DNA from: Eubacterium sp. | GTDB taxonomy: Bacteria; Bacillota; Clostridia; Lachnospirales; Lachnospiraceae | Assembly: GCA_017477505.1 (NCBI GenBank) | Contig: JAFUVQ010000005.1 | Span: 1-64,000, forward strand | Direction: 5' to 3' | Length of the DNA stretch: 64,000 nt | In this document: piece after piece, positions 43,795-52,485 of the stretch | How positions within the stretch are numbered: position 1 is the stretch's first letter | Layout of the letters: every line of letters begins with the position of its first letter | Made by a program: the position numbers and the translations under genes | The notes under the pieces: generated by a model | What the model saw: only the letters and a program-made list of their open reading frames with translations | Databases searched by the model: none | What the model was told of the DNA's origin: nothing

Positions 43795-46014
43795 TTGGAA
43801 AGCAAAAGCAGAAAAACTGAATATTTCATGATGCTCCCGATATATCTGGCATTTGCGCTTCCGGTCTGCGGTATCCTTGAACGGAATGTTTCAAAGGATA
43901 TCACGCCGGTCTTTTTCCTGTGCTATTTTTTGATAAATGTGATCATATCCGGCCTGGCACTCCTTTTTGAAAAGGAGAAATGGGACCTTCTTTTTTCGTC
44001 GGTCTTTACAGCAGTTCTGATGCTTATCTTCAGGGACAGGGTTCTTTCTGTAAATATGCTGGCTGCTTTAGGCGTGGCGCTTATCATTTATATAATAAGA
44101 GATGAAAAACGTGCCCGGTTTGGATGGGGCATTGCCACGATTCTACTTCTGCTCCCCTGGATTTTCACGGATTACACGGGGATGCCAAAGTACGTCGGCG
44201 TTTCATTTGCAATACTTACTGTCTTCTCGGCAGGCGTGCTTCTGAAGAGGAAGATGACTCATTATGTGGCGATTCTTATGCTTCTTGCGCTGGCTACGGT
44301 ATTTATTCCCTCGAGCGAGGAACCTATGAAGTGGATATTTGTCAAAAAAGCCATACGCGGGGTGGCTGATTTCGCTGAAATGGCAGTTGATGAATTCGGC
44401 TATCTGGGCAGTTTCTTTTCGGGCGGCGGCGACGGCTATACGGGTTATTCCGATTCCGATATTCTGGGTAAGGGCGTGAAGAGCCGGAGCAGAGAAGACA
44501 TACGTCTCACTACAAGGGATGAGTGGGGCAAGATATATCTTAAAGGCCGGAGCAATCTTGACATTTCGGCTAAGGGATTTACCGGTGAGGAAGCATTTCC
44601 GGACCCTTATAATGCATGGTTTGTTTCCTATGTAAATGCGCTTTATCACGCCGGTGTCGACAGGGAGACTGCAAAGTGCTTCTCTGAGGTGAGAAGTATG
44701 GAAATGGAATACAGGTATCTCAGAACAGACGACATTATCGCGCCTCTTAATATGCTGGTGGTAAATGAGGAGCTGAGGGGCGGCCTCGACCGCAAGATGG
44801 GAAAAGGTTTTAATTACAAGGTACAGTATATCCTGATTGATTATTCGAGTCCTTATCTGAGAGAGATTCTGGTTAATGCAAACGCATATAAATACGAAGA
44901 CTACGATGTAATAAGAAAATATGTAAAATCAATCTACAGCATAGATATTCTCAAGATTATTTCCAAGGAGAATTATAACAAAGTTGCCGGAAGGACGGAT
45001 GAGTTTGGAAGATATCTGGATGCATCCATGGCTACCGTTAGGATGAAAGAGCTGGTTGCGGAGATTACTGATGGCTGTGACAGCGATTACGAGAAGGCTA
45101 AAGCCATCGAGGCATACCTCAGGCAGTATGAATATAGTACTGATACAGATCTTTCAGAAAGCAGCAATTATGTAGATTCATTCCTATTCGATACGAAGAA
45201 GGGCTACTGTGTTCATTTTTCATCATCCATGGTACTTATGATGAGACTTGCGGGGATTCCGGCAAGGTATTCAGTTGGTTATTACCACGAGCTGGATGCG
45301 GGTGAGAAGAATAACTGGAACGTAACAGGCCGAAATGGTGGAGACTCAAGTGGGACAGGTCAAAGCTTCTGGGATGAGCCGAACATAGATGCCGGTAAGA
45401 CCGTACTCAGCAGTGAAGCTCACGCATGGCCGGAAGGTTATATCGAAGGTTTCGGATGGGTTCCATTTGAACCGACTGCATCTATGGAAAGTGCAGAAGA
45501 TTATGGCTGGGGAAGGAAGTTAAAGGAAAAGAAAGAAGAAACCGGGGACGAAGAAGAGCCTGAGAAGGAACCGGAAACAGCAACCCCGATAGCAGCCGAA
45601 ACTGATACTCCTGCAGCGGATAACATCGAAAATGAAAAAAGTTTTGACAGGGAAGGGCTGAAACGCTTCATATATTATATAGCAGCGATACTCATTTTCC
45701 TTTTAGTTTTGCTGATTCTGATAAAACTCATTTCTTATATCAGATACAGAATGCTCACTCCTGAGAAAAAACTTTCCTATAATATAAACCGTATCAGAAA
45801 GCTGATCGATGATAGGATTTTGAAGGGTGAGAAGACTGCATCCATCTATGACTATGCGGATGCCGTAGATGACAGCAAAAAGAGTGAGGAACTGAGACGA
45901 CTCTTTGATGAGTATTACAGAGTCAGATTCAGAGGGGATGCTCCGGATGAAAAACTGGTGGAAAAATCCTATATGGTTTGGAAGTCTCTGAAAAAACGTA
46001 AAAATGGTTTATAA
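43795..46014 (+). CDS. transglutaminase-like membrane protein (TgpA type)
   Basis: This is 739 residues with TTG at 43795 as the best start (AGGATGAAA upstream). About six to seven N-terminal membrane helices (to about residue 185) lead into an extracytoplasmic transglutaminase core with C472 (GYCVHFSSS), H543 (EAHAWPEGY) and a downstream acidic residue in GWVPFEPT. A single helix at about 620-650 follows, with a cytoplasmic C-terminal domain (DUF4129-like). It completes the MoxR-DUF58-transglutaminase triad. Whether it crosslinks proteins or acts as a protease is not known. Its last codons are part of a 27-bp repeat. Confidence 0.88.
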   Translation: MESKSRKTEYFMMLPIYLAFALPVCGILERNVSKDITPVFFLCYFLINVIISGLALLFEKEKWDLLFSSVFTAVLMLIFRDRVLSVNMLAALGVALIIYIIRDEKRARFGWGIATILLLLPWIFTDYTGMPKYVGVSFAILTVFSAGVLLKRKMTHYVAILMLLALATVFIPSSEEPMKWIFVKKAIRGVADFAEMAVDEFGYLGSFFSGGGDGYTGYSDSDILGKGVKSRSREDIRLTTRDEWGKIYLKGRSNLDISAKGFTGEEAFPDPYNAWFVSYVNALYHAGVDRETAKCFSEVRSMEMEYRYLRTDDIIAPLNMLVVNEELRGGLDRKMGKGFNYKVQYILIDYSSPYLREILVNANAYKYEDYDVIRKYVKSIYSIDILKIISKENYNKVAGRTDEFGRYLDASMATVRMKELVAEITDGCDSDYEKAKAIEAYLRQYEYSTDTDLSESSNYVDSFLFDTKKGYCVHFSSSMVLMMRLAGIPARYSVGYYHELDAGEKNNWNVTGRNGGDSSGTGQSFWDEPNIDAGKTVLSSEAHAWPEGYIEGFGWVPFEPTASMESAEDYGWGRKLKEKKEETGDEEEPEKEPETATPIAAETDTPAADNIENEKSFDREGLKRFIYYIAAILIFLLVLLILIKLISYIRYRMLTPEKKLSYNINRIRKLIDDRILKGEKTASIYDYADAVDDSKKSEELRRLFDEYYRVRFRGDAPDEKLVEKSYMVWKSLKKRKNGL

Positions 46015-46040
46015 AGTCTCTGAAAAAACGAAAAAAAGGT
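45982..46040 (+). repeat. 27-bp direct repeat at the end of the second accessory block
   Basis: AAGTCTCTGAAAAAACG...GGT occurs at 45982-46008 (coding the C-terminus of the transglutaminase protein) and again at 46014-46040, with 25 of 27 bases identical. The second copy ends one base before the rplM promoter -35 (46042). It probably marks the boundary of inserted DNA or a slippage event. Confidence 0.8.
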
Positions 46041-46041
46041 A

Positions 46042-46070
46042 TTGACACACGGGGATGCGTGTTATAAAAT
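46042..46070 (+). promoter_or_regulatory. promoter of rplM-rpsI
   Basis: A consensus TTGACA (46042-46047), a 17-bp spacer and TAAAAT (46065-46070) stand 142 bp before rplM. This gives rplM-rpsI their own promoter after the interruption of the truA-rplM linkage. Confidence 0.8.
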
Positions 46071-46211
46071 ATCAATCTGTGACGGGTGAACTATGCCCCG
46101 GGTTCTCGGACATTTCCCGGAAGCGAAGACCCTTCGGCCTCCACAACCGAAGCAGCTCAACCGCACAGAGACAGTTGATTTTTGTTATAATTCATAAGGA
46201 GGAATACCACG
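46071..46211 (+). other. structured leader of rplM, candidate ribosomal-protein leader
   Basis: A 5-bp stem CCGGG/CCCGG (46098-46120) and a 6-bp stem CTTCGG/CCGAAG (46132-46152) lie in the leader, which ends in AAGGAGG at 46197-46203, the rplM ribosome site. Firmicutes rplM commonly carries an L13-regulated leader; the match to that family is inferred from position, not checked against a model. Confidence 0.5.
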
Positions 46212-46646
46212 ATGAAGAGTTTTATGGCAAGTCCATCAAACATTGAAAGAAAGTGGTACGTAGTTGATGCTACGGGACATACATTAGGACGCCTTTCAAG
46301 CGAGATCGCTAAGGTGCTCAGAGGAAAGAACAAGCCTACATTCACACCTCATATCGATACAGGTGATTATGTTGTAGTTATTAATGCTGACAAGATCAAG
46401 GTTTCAGGTAAGAAGCTTGATGATAAGGTTTATTACTCACATTCAGATTATGTTGGCGGTTTCAAGTCTACAACTCTTAGAGAGAAGATGGCTAAGGAGC
46501 CAACCTTTGCTATCGAGCATGCAGTAAAGGGCATGCTTCCAAAGGGACCTCTTGGAAGACAGATGCTGAAGAAGCTTTTCGTTTATGCCGGACCTGAGCA
46601 TAAGCAGCAGGCACAGAAGCCGGAAGCTCTCGAGATCAAGTATTAA
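46212..46646 (+). CDS. rplM: 50S ribosomal protein L13
   Basis: This is 144 residues with [20 protein letters not shown] and [21 protein letters not shown], diagnostic of L13, an early assembly protein of the large subunit. AAGGAGG lies at 46197-46203. It is separated from truA by the second accessory block and driven by its own promoter. Confidence 0.97.
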   Translation: MKSFMASPSNIERKWYVVDATGHTLGRLSSEIAKVLRGKNKPTFTPHIDTGDYVVVINADKIKVSGKKLDDKVYYSHSDYVGGFKSTTLREKMAKEPTFAIEHAVKGMLPKGPLGRQMLKKLFVYAGPEHKQQAQKPEALEIKY

Positions 46647-46661
46647 TAGGAGGAAGCAGAG

Positions 46662-47060
46662 ATGGCAAAAGCTAGCAGATTTTATGGAACAGGCAGAAGA
46701 AAGAGCAGTGTAGCTCGTGTATATATTAAGCCGGGTACAGGCAAGATAACAGTTAACAAGAAGGATCTTGATGATTACTTCGGACTTGATACTCTTAAGG
46801 TTATCGTTAAGCAGCCTTTCGCAGTAACAGGTACAGAAGGCAAGTTCGACGTTATGGTTAACGTATACGGCGGCGGATTCACAGGTCAGGCTGGTGCCAT
46901 AAGACATGGTATCGCTCGTGCACTTAATGAGGCAGATAAGGAAGCTTATCGTCCTGCACTTAAGAAGGCCGGATTCCTTACAAGAGATTCACGTATGAAG
47001 GAAAGAAAGAAGTACGGCTTAAAGGGCGCTCGTCGTGCACCACAGTTCTCAAAGAGATAA
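46662..47060 (+). CDS. rpsI: 30S ribosomal protein S9
   Basis: This is 132 residues with [17 protein letters not shown] and the basic tail [16 protein letters not shown], whose last Arg reaches the P-site tRNA. AGGAGGAAGCAGAG precedes the ATG. It is last in the rplM-rpsI pair and followed by a terminator. Confidence 0.97.
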   Translation: MAKASRFYGTGRRKSSVARVYIKPGTGKITVNKKDLDDYFGLDTLKVIVKQPFAVTGTEGKFDVMVNVYGGGFTGQAGAIRHGIARALNEADKEAYRPALKKAGFLTRDSRMKERKKYGLKGARRAPQFSKR

Positions 47061-47104
47061 TCGGATCAAAGCGTATTTCACTTTGGGTTATATTACGATA
47101 TATT

Positions 47105-47135
47105 ACACCTCAGGAATTATTCCTGAGGTGTTTTT
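47105..47135 (+). terminator. terminator after rpsI
   Basis: A perfect 11-bp stem (47105-47115 with 47121-47131) with loop ATTAT is followed by TTTT. It sits 45 bp after the rpsI stop codon. Confidence 0.92.
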
Positions 47136-47201
47136 GATTGATGGGAAAATGCGGTTCCTGTTACATAAGGGGATACACAAGGTAATCAACCGCTGGATTT
47201 G

Positions 47202-47332
47202 ATGTTCTATGGTCATAATACATCAATTTCACCGGTTAATTATGATTTTTGGGTTAATATATGTCAATAGATATAGCAACTGTGTGAATTGGATTTTTAA
47301 AGCATGCATGTATAATTTTTACCATAGAACAT
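47202..47332. promoter_or_regulatory. 12-bp inverted repeat pair flanking the binding-protein promoter
   Basis: ATGTTCTATGGT at 47202-47213 and its exact reverse complement ACCATAGAACAT at 47321-47332 lie 119 bp apart centre to centre. The downstream copy covers the expected transcription start of the 47366 gene; the upstream copy is at about -115. The arrangement suits a DNA-looping regulator. Together with the terminator and promoter it accounts for most of the 305-bp gap 47061-47365. Confidence 0.6.
47262..47316 (+). promoter_or_regulatory. promoter with AraC-type direct repeats, binding-protein gene
   Basis: The -35 TTGGAT (47289-47294), a 16-bp spacer and the -10 TATAAT (47311-47316). 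Two half-sites, TGTCAATA (47262-47269) and TGTGAATT (47283-47290), are 21 bp apart (two DNA turns), the second touching the -35. The same layout recurs at 49882-49936. Confidence 0.7.
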
Positions 47333-47365
47333 TTTCTTAAGCAGTAAAAGAAAGGAATCGGGAAT

Positions 47366-48751
47366 ATGGTAAAAAACAGGGTTACAAAGATAATTGCCTT
47401 GTCAGCGACTATGCTGATGATGTTCGGGGTTACAGGTTGTGGAAGCAGAGAAGCTCTTTCTGAACAGGAAGTGTACGCCCGGAACGAGAATACTTCAAAG
47501 GTACTTAATATTCACACATCAGGAAATGAACTTAAAGAAAGAATTGAACAATTATATCCGGACTATGAGGATGTAAACGATGCAGAGGGCAGGATAGGGG
47601 ATGTCAGCGTACATTGGATAATAACGCCGAATGATGATAATGCCTATCAGCTCAGAATGGATCAGTATCTCGCCGATGCTGAGCAGCTGGAGGATAATGA
47701 CAGAATCGATCTTTTTACAGTTGAGGCGGATTATGCGAAAAAGTATACCCAGTCAGGAATGCTTATGTCCATGGATGAGATAGGATTGACTGATAAGGAT
47801 ATGGCTGATCAGTATGAATATACAAAAGAAATGGTAAGAGGGGAAGATGGAAAGATTTACGGCTCCTCATGGCAGGCAACTCCCGGATTTTTCCTTTACA
47901 GAAGATCCATAGCAAAGGCGGTATTCGGAACGGATGATCCCGTAGAAGTTCAGAAGCATTTTGAGACAATGGATAAGATGGACGAGTCGGCAGCAATGCT
48001 GAAAGAAAAAGGTTATCCGATGTTTGCTGCATATAACGATACATTTTATCCATATAATGCAATTAAAGATACTCCATGGGTGAACGATGATCTTACGATT
48101 GAGATTGATGACACCATGTATGAATGGGTTGAAAAAACGAAAACCTATTCCGATAACGGGTATAATGAGAAAATGAGTGAGATGTCCGACATCGTAACCG
48201 AGATGGGTAAAGACGGAAAGGTTTTCGGTGCCTTCGCAGCACCATGGTATATGGGATATGTTCAGGTAAGCTGCCTGGATAATCCTGAAGAACCCTGGGA
48301 AAAAGGAAACGGTTCCTTCGGTGACTGGGCTGCCTGCAACGGTCCTATGGGTTATTTCTGGGGCGGAACATGGCTCTGTGTTCCGAAAGGCTGTGATAAT
48401 CTGAAAGAAGTGAAGGATATAATATATGCCCTCACCTGTGACAATGCTACCATGAAGAAGCTTGTTGAAGAAAACGGTGAATTCGTAAACAACAGCGCAG
48501 TCATGAATGAAGTCGCAGAAAGCGATTATCAGTGCGGTTTCCTTGGAGGACAGAATCATATCGGACTTCTTATTGATTCGGTTGAAAGTATAGATGTTTC
48601 AAATGTAACAGTTTATGACCAGGGAATAAGTGATTCCTTTAAAAACTCAATGCTTGAATATTTCGAGGGGAAATCAGAATTGAGTGATGCAATCGAAACA
48701 TTTTATAACAAAGCGATAGTCCTCTATCCGGAGCTTAAGAAACCGGAATAA
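47366..48751 (+). CDS. ABC transporter substrate-binding lipoprotein (orphan)
   Basis: This is 461 residues with a lipoprotein signal ending GVTGC (C25). The mature part has the two-lobe pattern of family-1 (CUT1-type) sugar-binding proteins (LNIHTSGNE at the start, AAPWYMGY, CNGPMGYFWGGTW). No permease or ATPase of its class adjoins it, so it is an orphan; the nearby importer has its own, different binding protein. It is likely under the AraC regulator encoded convergently downstream. It may feed another transporter or sense a saccharide. GAAAGGAATCGGGAAT precedes the ATG. Confidence 0.8.
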   Translation: MVKNRVTKIIALSATMLMMFGVTGCGSREALSEQEVYARNENTSKVLNIHTSGNELKERIEQLYPDYEDVNDAEGRIGDVSVHWIITPNDDNAYQLRMDQYLADAEQLEDNDRIDLFTVEADYAKKYTQSGMLMSMDEIGLTDKDMADQYEYTKEMVRGEDGKIYGSSWQATPGFFLYRRSIAKAVFGTDDPVEVQKHFETMDKMDESAAMLKEKGYPMFAAYNDTFYPYNAIKDTPWVNDDLTIEIDDTMYEWVEKTKTYSDNGYNEKMSEMSDIVTEMGKDGKVFGAFAAPWYMGYVQVSCLDNPEEPWEKGNGSFGDWAACNGPMGYFWGGTWLCVPKGCDNLKEVKDIIYALTCDNATMKKLVEENGEFVNNSAVMNEVAESDYQCGFLGGQNHIGLLIDSVESIDVSNVTVYDQGISDSFKNSMLEYFEGKSELSDAIETFYNKAIVLYPELKKPE

Positions 48752-48756
48752 AACTG

Positions 48757-49806
48757 TTAGATCTTATTCACATTTAACCTCCTGTAGGCTGTAGGAGTGG
48801 TGCTGCTGTACTTTTTGAACTGTCTTATAAAATGTTCTGTTGTATCGTAGCCGATCTCCTCAGCTATTGCAGCGACGGACAGATTGGTATTGATGAGCAG
48901 GTCTTCTGCCTTTTCGATACGTATGCGGAGAAGAAGCTCTGAATAGGTCATATTTGTGGATTTCTTTATGATCCTTGAAGTATATTCTGAGGTATAGTGA
49001 AATCTATCTGCTATGGACTGCAGAGAAATATCCTTATAGTTCTCCTGCATATACTGAATGATAGCATAGCGCTGTTCATCAAGCTTATGTCCGATGCTGG
49101 GAAGTTGGATTGAATTTTCGTAATCCCTTATAAGTAAATAAAAAACAAGAGTAAGAGTGCTGCTGATTGTCTGGAAATAGTAGCGCTCTTTATTTTGGTT
49201 TTCCCAGAGCATGCGAAGAAAAGCTTCCTTTATAGCTGTGTCAAAGCCAGTATGAAACAGAATATAATCATTTGCATGATGTGCATAAATATTATTCAGG
49301 AAAAAGGAAGAAAGGGCATTGCTGGTAGATAAGAAATTCTGAAAAATGGTATGAAGAGTGTTTTTTCTTATCATTATATTGATGATGACACTTTCATCGT
49401 TGCATTTAATAGAATGACTTATGTTTGGAGGGATGATACAGATGTCTCCTGTATGCATTTCAATATCCGAGCCCGCAACCGACTGAATACATTTTCCATC
49501 ATATACATAGATCAGTTCAAAAAAAGTATGGGTATGTGAGAAGTCCGGACTGAACCGGTTGTGTCTCTGGACTACAATGCTGTCATTGTTAGAAAGATCA
49601 AAGAAAAAAGAATCCTCGAACCTGTCGGGAAGTGTTTCAGGTTTTTCTAAAATGATAAGATGCCGGGCTTTAATTTCCTGCATATTTATCTCTGAAAGAA
49701 ATTTCTCAAGAGAGTATTGCTGCTGTCTTGCATAGTAATACTTCTTATAGAAGAGTTCATCTTCATTTAATTCATATACGCGCATCTTCAGTGCTTCATA
49801 TTCCAT
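48757..49806 (-). CDS. AraC-family transcriptional regulator
   Basis: This is 349 residues, with the start at 49806 chosen for GGGAGTTAGCAAT upstream (a start at 49836 lacks a site). The N-terminal part is a cupin-like ligand-binding region with a HTGDICIIPPNISHSI stretch. The C-terminal ~100 residues form the double helix-turn-helix: ISLQSIADRFHYTSEYTSRI and VAAIAEEIGYDTTEHFIRQF. Such proteins activate sugar catabolic genes when bound to sugar. It lies between two promoters that share direct-repeat sites and is probably their activator; rhamnose or a rhamnoside is the likely inducer. Confidence 0.85.
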   Translation of the reverse strand: MEYEALKMRVYELNEDELFYKKYYYARQQQYSLEKFLSEINMQEIKARHLIILEKPETLPDRFEDSFFFDLSNNDSIVVQRHNRFSPDFSHTHTFFELIYVYDGKCIQSVAGSDIEMHTGDICIIPPNISHSIKCNDESVIINIMIRKNTLHTIFQNFLSTSNALSSFFLNNIYAHHANDYILFHTGFDTAIKEAFLRMLWENQNKERYYFQTISSTLTLVFYLLIRDYENSIQLPSIGHKLDEQRYAIIQYMQENYKDISLQSIADRFHYTSEYTSRIIKKSTNMTYSELLLRIRIEKAEDLLINTNLSVAAIAEEIGYDTTEHFIRQFKKYSSTTPTAYRRLNVNKI

Positions 49807-49881
49807 ATTGCTAACTCCCAAAACACTATATATCAAGATACATCAGTTATTGTTGCAGATTATAATATTAAAGTCATTAAA

Positions 49882-49936
49882 TGTCAATAGTATAGGCGGT
49901 TTCATGAATTGGATAAAACTTCATTAAATGTATAAT
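49882..49936 (+). promoter_or_regulatory. promoter with AraC-type direct repeats, rhamnoside operon
   Basis: The -35 TTGGAT (49909-49914) and -10 TATAAT (49931-49936), 16 bp apart. Half-sites TGTCAATA (49882-49889) and CATGAATT (49903-49910) are 21 bp apart. The distances from half-site to -35 to -10 are identical to those of the 47262 promoter. Confidence 0.7.
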
Positions 49937-49963
49937 TTAGCTATAAAAAGAAGGAAAGGGTGC

Positions 49964-51490
49964 ATGCCGATGGAAGGTACAAAAAACGAAGGTAATGTAA
50001 TACTTACAGTTTCCCATATGGATAAAAGCTTTGGCGGGACTAAGGCACTTCGTGATGTGTCTTTAAGCATAAGAGCCGGAGAAATAAGGGGACTTATAGG
50101 AGAGAACGGGTCCGGTAAGTCGACTGTTACATCGATAATAGCCGGAATGCAGAAGGCTGACAGGGGTGAGATCGATTTCAAGGGTGAAAGATGGAAGCCG
50201 GAGTCAATGATATATGCTCTTGAACATGGCATTGGGATGATAGTTCAGGAAAGTGGAACCGTTCCGGGAGTTACCGTGGCTGAAAATATATTTCTTGCAG
50301 ATATAGATGAATTCAGACATGGGATATTCATTGACAGAAAGAGCATGAATTTAAAGGCACAGAAGATACTTGACGATATCGGAGCCGGGGATATCAAGGC
50401 AAATATGATAACCGGGATGCTCGATATCCAGAGCCGCAAGCTTGTTGAGATAGCAAGGGTCATGAGGAAGAATCCTGAGATTCTGGTGGTAGATGAAACT
50501 ACAACGGCCCTTTCTCAGAAGGGAAGAGACATCATCTATTCCATCATGAATAGTATGAAGAAAGATAACAGATCGGTTTTCTTCATTTCACATGACATGG
50601 AAGAAATAATGAATGTCTGTGATGCCCTGACGGTTCTGAGAGACGGAAAGATAATCAGGACATTTGACAAAGAAGAATTTGACGAGGACAAGATAAAAGA
50701 AAGCATGATCGGAAGAGAACTTGAGGGTGATTATTACAGAAATGACCTTGACGGTTCTTACGAAGATGAGGTTGTGCTTGAGGCCTGTGACATAACAGTA
50801 GATGGAACGGAGCCGCTTAAAGATTTCAGCATCCAGCTTCATAAGGGTGAAATACTCGGAATCGGCGGATTGTCCCAATGCGGTATGCATACTCTCGGAA
50901 AGGTTATGTTCGGAACTTTGAAGCCGGAGAAAGGCCGGGTGCTCATAAAGGGGACGCCTGTAAAAAATGAGGCGGATGCCATGAGCAGGAATGTCGGTTA
51001 TGTGTCAAAGGACAGAGATACGGAGTCCCTTGTTCTGGATGCACCGATCGAAGATAACATTTCTGTCGGAGGACTGGACAGATTTGCGGTAGGAAAATTC
51101 CTGATCCTCCCGGGTAAAGAGAAGGAATATGTGATGAAGCAGGTGAAAGATCTGGCTGTAAAGTGTCAGAACCCTTCCCAGTATGTTTCATCTCTGTCAG
51201 GAGGAAACAAGCAGAAGGTCGTTTTCGGAAAATGGATCGGAAGAGGAAGCGAGATACTTATTCTCGACTGTCCCACCAGAGGTATCGACATAGGCGTCAA
51301 GCAGGCTATGTATCAGCTTATGAACCGAATGAAGAAAGAGGGCAAAGCGATACTTATCATTTCTGAGGAGATGGCTGAACTCATAGGAATGTCGGATAGA
51401 ATCGTAGTGATGAAGAATGGTGAGAAAACCTGCGAGCTGAAGAGGGAAGACGGACTTCAGGAAGCAGACATCATCAAGTACATGATTTAG
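49964..51490 (+). CDS. sugar ABC transporter ATPase (RbsA/MglA type)
   Basis: This is 508 residues from ATG 49964, with AAGGAAAGGG at 49951-49960; an in-frame ATG at 49928 overlaps the -10 box and is rejected. Two ABC domains: domain 1 with GENGSGKST, and domain 2 with a degenerate Walker A (GGLSQCGMHTLGK) but an intact LSGGNKQKV signature, as is usual for CUT2 ATPases. It powers uptake of monosaccharides or small glycosides. It heads the operon; the permease gene follows with a 12-bp gap. Confidence 0.92.
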   Translation: MPMEGTKNEGNVILTVSHMDKSFGGTKALRDVSLSIRAGEIRGLIGENGSGKSTVTSIIAGMQKADRGEIDFKGERWKPESMIYALEHGIGMIVQESGTVPGVTVAENIFLADIDEFRHGIFIDRKSMNLKAQKILDDIGAGDIKANMITGMLDIQSRKLVEIARVMRKNPEILVVDETTTALSQKGRDIIYSIMNSMKKDNRSVFFISHDMEEIMNVCDALTVLRDGKIIRTFDKEEFDEDKIKESMIGRELEGDYYRNDLDGSYEDEVVLEACDITVDGTEPLKDFSIQLHKGEILGIGGLSQCGMHTLGKVMFGTLKPEKGRVLIKGTPVKNEADAMSRNVGYVSKDRDTESLVLDAPIEDNISVGGLDRFAVGKFLILPGKEKEYVMKQVKDLAVKCQNPSQYVSSLSGGNKQKVVFGKWIGRGSEILILDCPTRGIDIGVKQAMYQLMNRMKKEGKAILIISEEMAELIGMSDRIVVMKNGEKTCELKREDGLQEADIIKYMI

Positions 51491-51502
51491 GGGGTGAGTG
51501 CC

Positions 51503-52453
51503 ATGAACATAAAAAAAATCATAATGAACCTGGCACCTGTCCTGGGGCTTCTGATTCTGGTAGCTGTGTTCTTCGTGATGGGTAACATAAAAGGAATAAA
51601 CGTTCAGTACGGGCTTAAATCAATTTTCAATCAGTCGGTAGTTGTGGCGATAGTTGCAACAGGAGCGATATTCATTTACACACTCGGCTCATTTGATATA
51701 AGTCTCGGAGCATCCACGGCAGTGAGTCCCCTTGTAGGCGGAATCGTATATCTGAAGACAGAAAACCTGTTTCTGGTATTCGCTTCCTGTGTAGGTGTAG
51801 CTGTGGTTGTGGCATTGGCAGATTCGATACTCGCAAGCGTATTTCATCTTCCGGTATTTGTAACCACTATCGCCATGCTGAGTGTACTGAATGCACTTGT
51901 TCTGATGCTGATAACGGTGGGAGGAACGGGCTCGGAAGTAGCTGTTCCGATGACTGCTGTAAAGGGGCTTGACAATATATTCTTCAAGCTGGCAGTCCTG
52001 ATCCTCTACTTTGCACTCTGTATCTTCTTCTTCGACTTCACACCGATAGGAAGAAAAGAAAAATATCTGGGAGGCAATCCACTCTGTGCAAAGCTTACCG
52101 GAATCTCCATGAATAAGTTTTCAATAATCGCATTTGTAATATGCGGTCTGGGCGTAGGACTCGGAGCCTTCCTCAGTATAGTTTATTCACCGACTCTGAC
52201 CAGAAATACTGCATCAAGCGTGGGAATGGATGTGATCATTGCTATAGTTTTCGGCGGAATGCCTGTTTCGGGAGGAGCCAGGAGCAGAATATATGCAGCT
52301 ATGATAGGGGCGTTTTCAATGACATTTCTGAGTCAGATCATGGTTATGCTGAACCTTAATTCAGGAATGGGGCAGATAGTAAAAGCGATAATATTCCTGC
52401 TTGTAGTATATATAGCAGCAGGTGAAAGAAAGACTAAGGTTTTACCTAGATAA
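51503..52453 (+). CDS. sugar ABC transporter permease 1 (CUT2)
   Basis: This is 316 residues with about eight to ten membrane helices, of the BPD_transp_2 type seen with RbsA-like ATPases (FTPIGRKEKYLGGNPLCAKL loop near the middle). ATG 51503 follows GGGGGTGAG at 51490-51498; a GTG at 51494 overlaps that site. The second, related permease is encoded at 53809, so the channel is probably a heterodimer. Confidence 0.9.
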   Translation: MNIKKIIMNLAPVLGLLILVAVFFVMGNIKGINVQYGLKSIFNQSVVVAIVATGAIFIYTLGSFDISLGASTAVSPLVGGIVYLKTENLFLVFASCVGVAVVVALADSILASVFHLPVFVTTIAMLSVLNALVLMLITVGGTGSEVAVPMTAVKGLDNIFFKLAVLILYFALCIFFFDFTPIGRKEKYLGGNPLCAKLTGISMNKFSIIAFVICGLGVGLGAFLSIVYSPTLTRNTASSVGMDVIIAIVFGGMPVSGGARSRIYAAMIGAFSMTFLSQIMVMLNLNSGMGQIVKAIIFLLVVYIAAGERKTKVLPR

Positions 52454-52485
52454 ATTTAAAGTCTCAAGTATAAGGAGGAAATGAA

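Noticed and set aside
49928..49963. Earlier start of the sugar ABC ATPase
   Set aside because: The ATG overlaps the TATAAT -10 box, so it would not be in the transcript.
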